A stretch of 64,000 bases of DNA from Fidelibacterota bacterium (lineage in GTDB: Bacteria; Fidelibacterota; UBA8477; JABMPR01), in NCBI GenBank assembly GCA_016845065.1, contig JAERTG010000050.1:62001-126000 (forward strand). Direction: 5' to 3'. Below the pieces are notes generated by a model that searched no databases, was not told the DNA's origin, and was given only the letters and a program-made list of their open reading frames with translations. Shown here one piece after another: positions 63,694-64,000 of the stretch. The position numbers and the translations under genes were made by a program. How positions within the stretch are numbered: position 1 is the first letter of the stretch; the number at the start of each line of letters is the position of its first letter.

Positions 63694-64000
63694 ATTTCAC
63701 CCCAAATGTCGGTAAAAATGGAAACATCGGGATGCCAAATCTTTGTACACCCTTGTTTTCATATTCATAGGTTCTGTAATTGTACTCCCCATGATTCCGA
63801 TAAAGATAACTAAACACATTTAAGTGGTTCGTCACATTCAATACCTGAAAATACCACTCGCGGTGTCCGTTTAGAAACGGTTGACGCTTTTTCAGGCTTA
63901 CATCCCAACGGAAATATCCAGGATATCTCACACTATGTTTTTTGCCATATAGAAAACTCTCTCGACCATACCAGGAGTTGTCCAAATCCCAGGAACCATC
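63683..64000 (-). CDS. C-terminal end of a TonB-dependent receptor (5' partial)
   Basis: Only about 105 residues are in the window; the frame stays open to base 64000. The visible part is the end of a large barrel: RYPGYFRWDVSLKKRQPFLN, WYFQVLNVTNHLNVFSYLY and the terminal FPFLPTFGVKFEF, the closing strand with aromatic C-terminal Phe that BAM recognises. FRWDVSLKKR and the LNVTNHLNVF pattern are typical of SusC/CirA-like receptor ends. It sits upstream of the DUF4249-like lipoprotein and overlaps it by 11 bases. Confidence 0.8.
   Translation of the reverse strand, partial: DGSWDLDNSWYGRESFLYGKKHSVRYPGYFRWDVSLKKRQPFLNGHREWYFQVLNVTNHLNVFSYLYRNHGEYNYRTYEYENKGVQRFGIPMFPFLPTFGVKFEF

Overview
The window reads as bacterial chromosome from a member of the FCB superphylum, most likely Candidatus Neomarinimicrobiota (SAR406/Marinimicrobia) or a close relative. 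The basis is inference from several features together: two proteins end in the FCB-type C-terminal sorting domain with the YPNP motif, a secreted protease ends in a GDVNLD-type dockerin repeat, there is a DUF4249-like lipoprotein beside a TonB-receptor fragment, and DUF6029-like, DUF6132-like, Omp28-like and DUF4920-like families are present. Genes are dense, with many 1 to 4 base overlaps (ATGA, TTGA, TAATG). No rRNA, tRNA, CRISPR array, insertion sequence or prophage was seen.

Layout. 1-9.3 kb: housekeeping genes (barrel-like fragment, cell-wall amidase, murI, folC, rho, an aspartate aminotransferase, rpmE, DUF1385, prfA). 9.3-11.7 kb: PepSY-TM and DUF4920 envelope proteins, then an ECF sigma / Cys-rich anti-sigma / glutaredoxin / groES run. 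11.8-14.5 kb: a thiol/persulfide cluster (CoA-disulfide-reductase-like flavoprotein, DUF1858, OsmC, rhodanese, DUF6132). 14.5-19.1 kb: an exported redox/outer-membrane cluster (sorting-domain protein, TlpA-like thioredoxin, DUF6029-like barrel, Omp28-like lipoprotein, DUF2231). 19.2-20.2 kb (minus): dihaem cytochrome c peroxidase lipoprotein. 20.4-26.3 kb: TetR regulator with a clear operator, then a beta-oxidation operon (fadE-fadA-fadN type). 26.5-28.9 kb: DksA-like zinc finger and prolyl oligopeptidase.

28.9-34.8 kb (minus): complete hydrogenase maturation set hypA-B-F-C-D-E with no hydrogenase subunits in view. 34.9-37.3 kb (minus): subtilase with dockerin. 37.6-43.6 kb (minus): a seven-gene unit of MerR-type regulator with a Cys-rich tail, polysulfide/thiosulfate-reductase-like molybdoenzyme, FeS subunit, NrfD membrane subunit, two YeeE/YedE half-transporters and a Cys-less rhodanese, closed by a terminator. 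44-54.9 kb: DMT transporter, parAB, M23 peptidase, bactofilin and a complete F-type ATP synthase operon. 55.0-62.7 kb: a histidine kinase and sigma-54 activator, then a gene with a sigma-54-type promoter and upstream palindromes encoding a Ca-binding-repeat secreted protein, followed by a barrel protein, a Spy/CpxP-like protein and a five-haem secreted cytochrome. The right edge (minus) holds a DUF4249-like lipoprotein and the end of a TonB-dependent receptor.

Taken together the genes suggest a Gram-negative heterotroph that oxidises fatty acids, makes ATP by an F-type synthase, handles reduced sulfur (polysulfide/thiosulfate reductase, YeeE transport, persulfide chemistry) and makes [NiFe] hydrogenase elsewhere. 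The most distinctive parts are the sulfur operon with its odd rhodanese and regulator, and the self-contained sigma-54 two-component envelope module near 55-60.6 kb. All coordinates, starts and motifs were read by eye; no database search was run.
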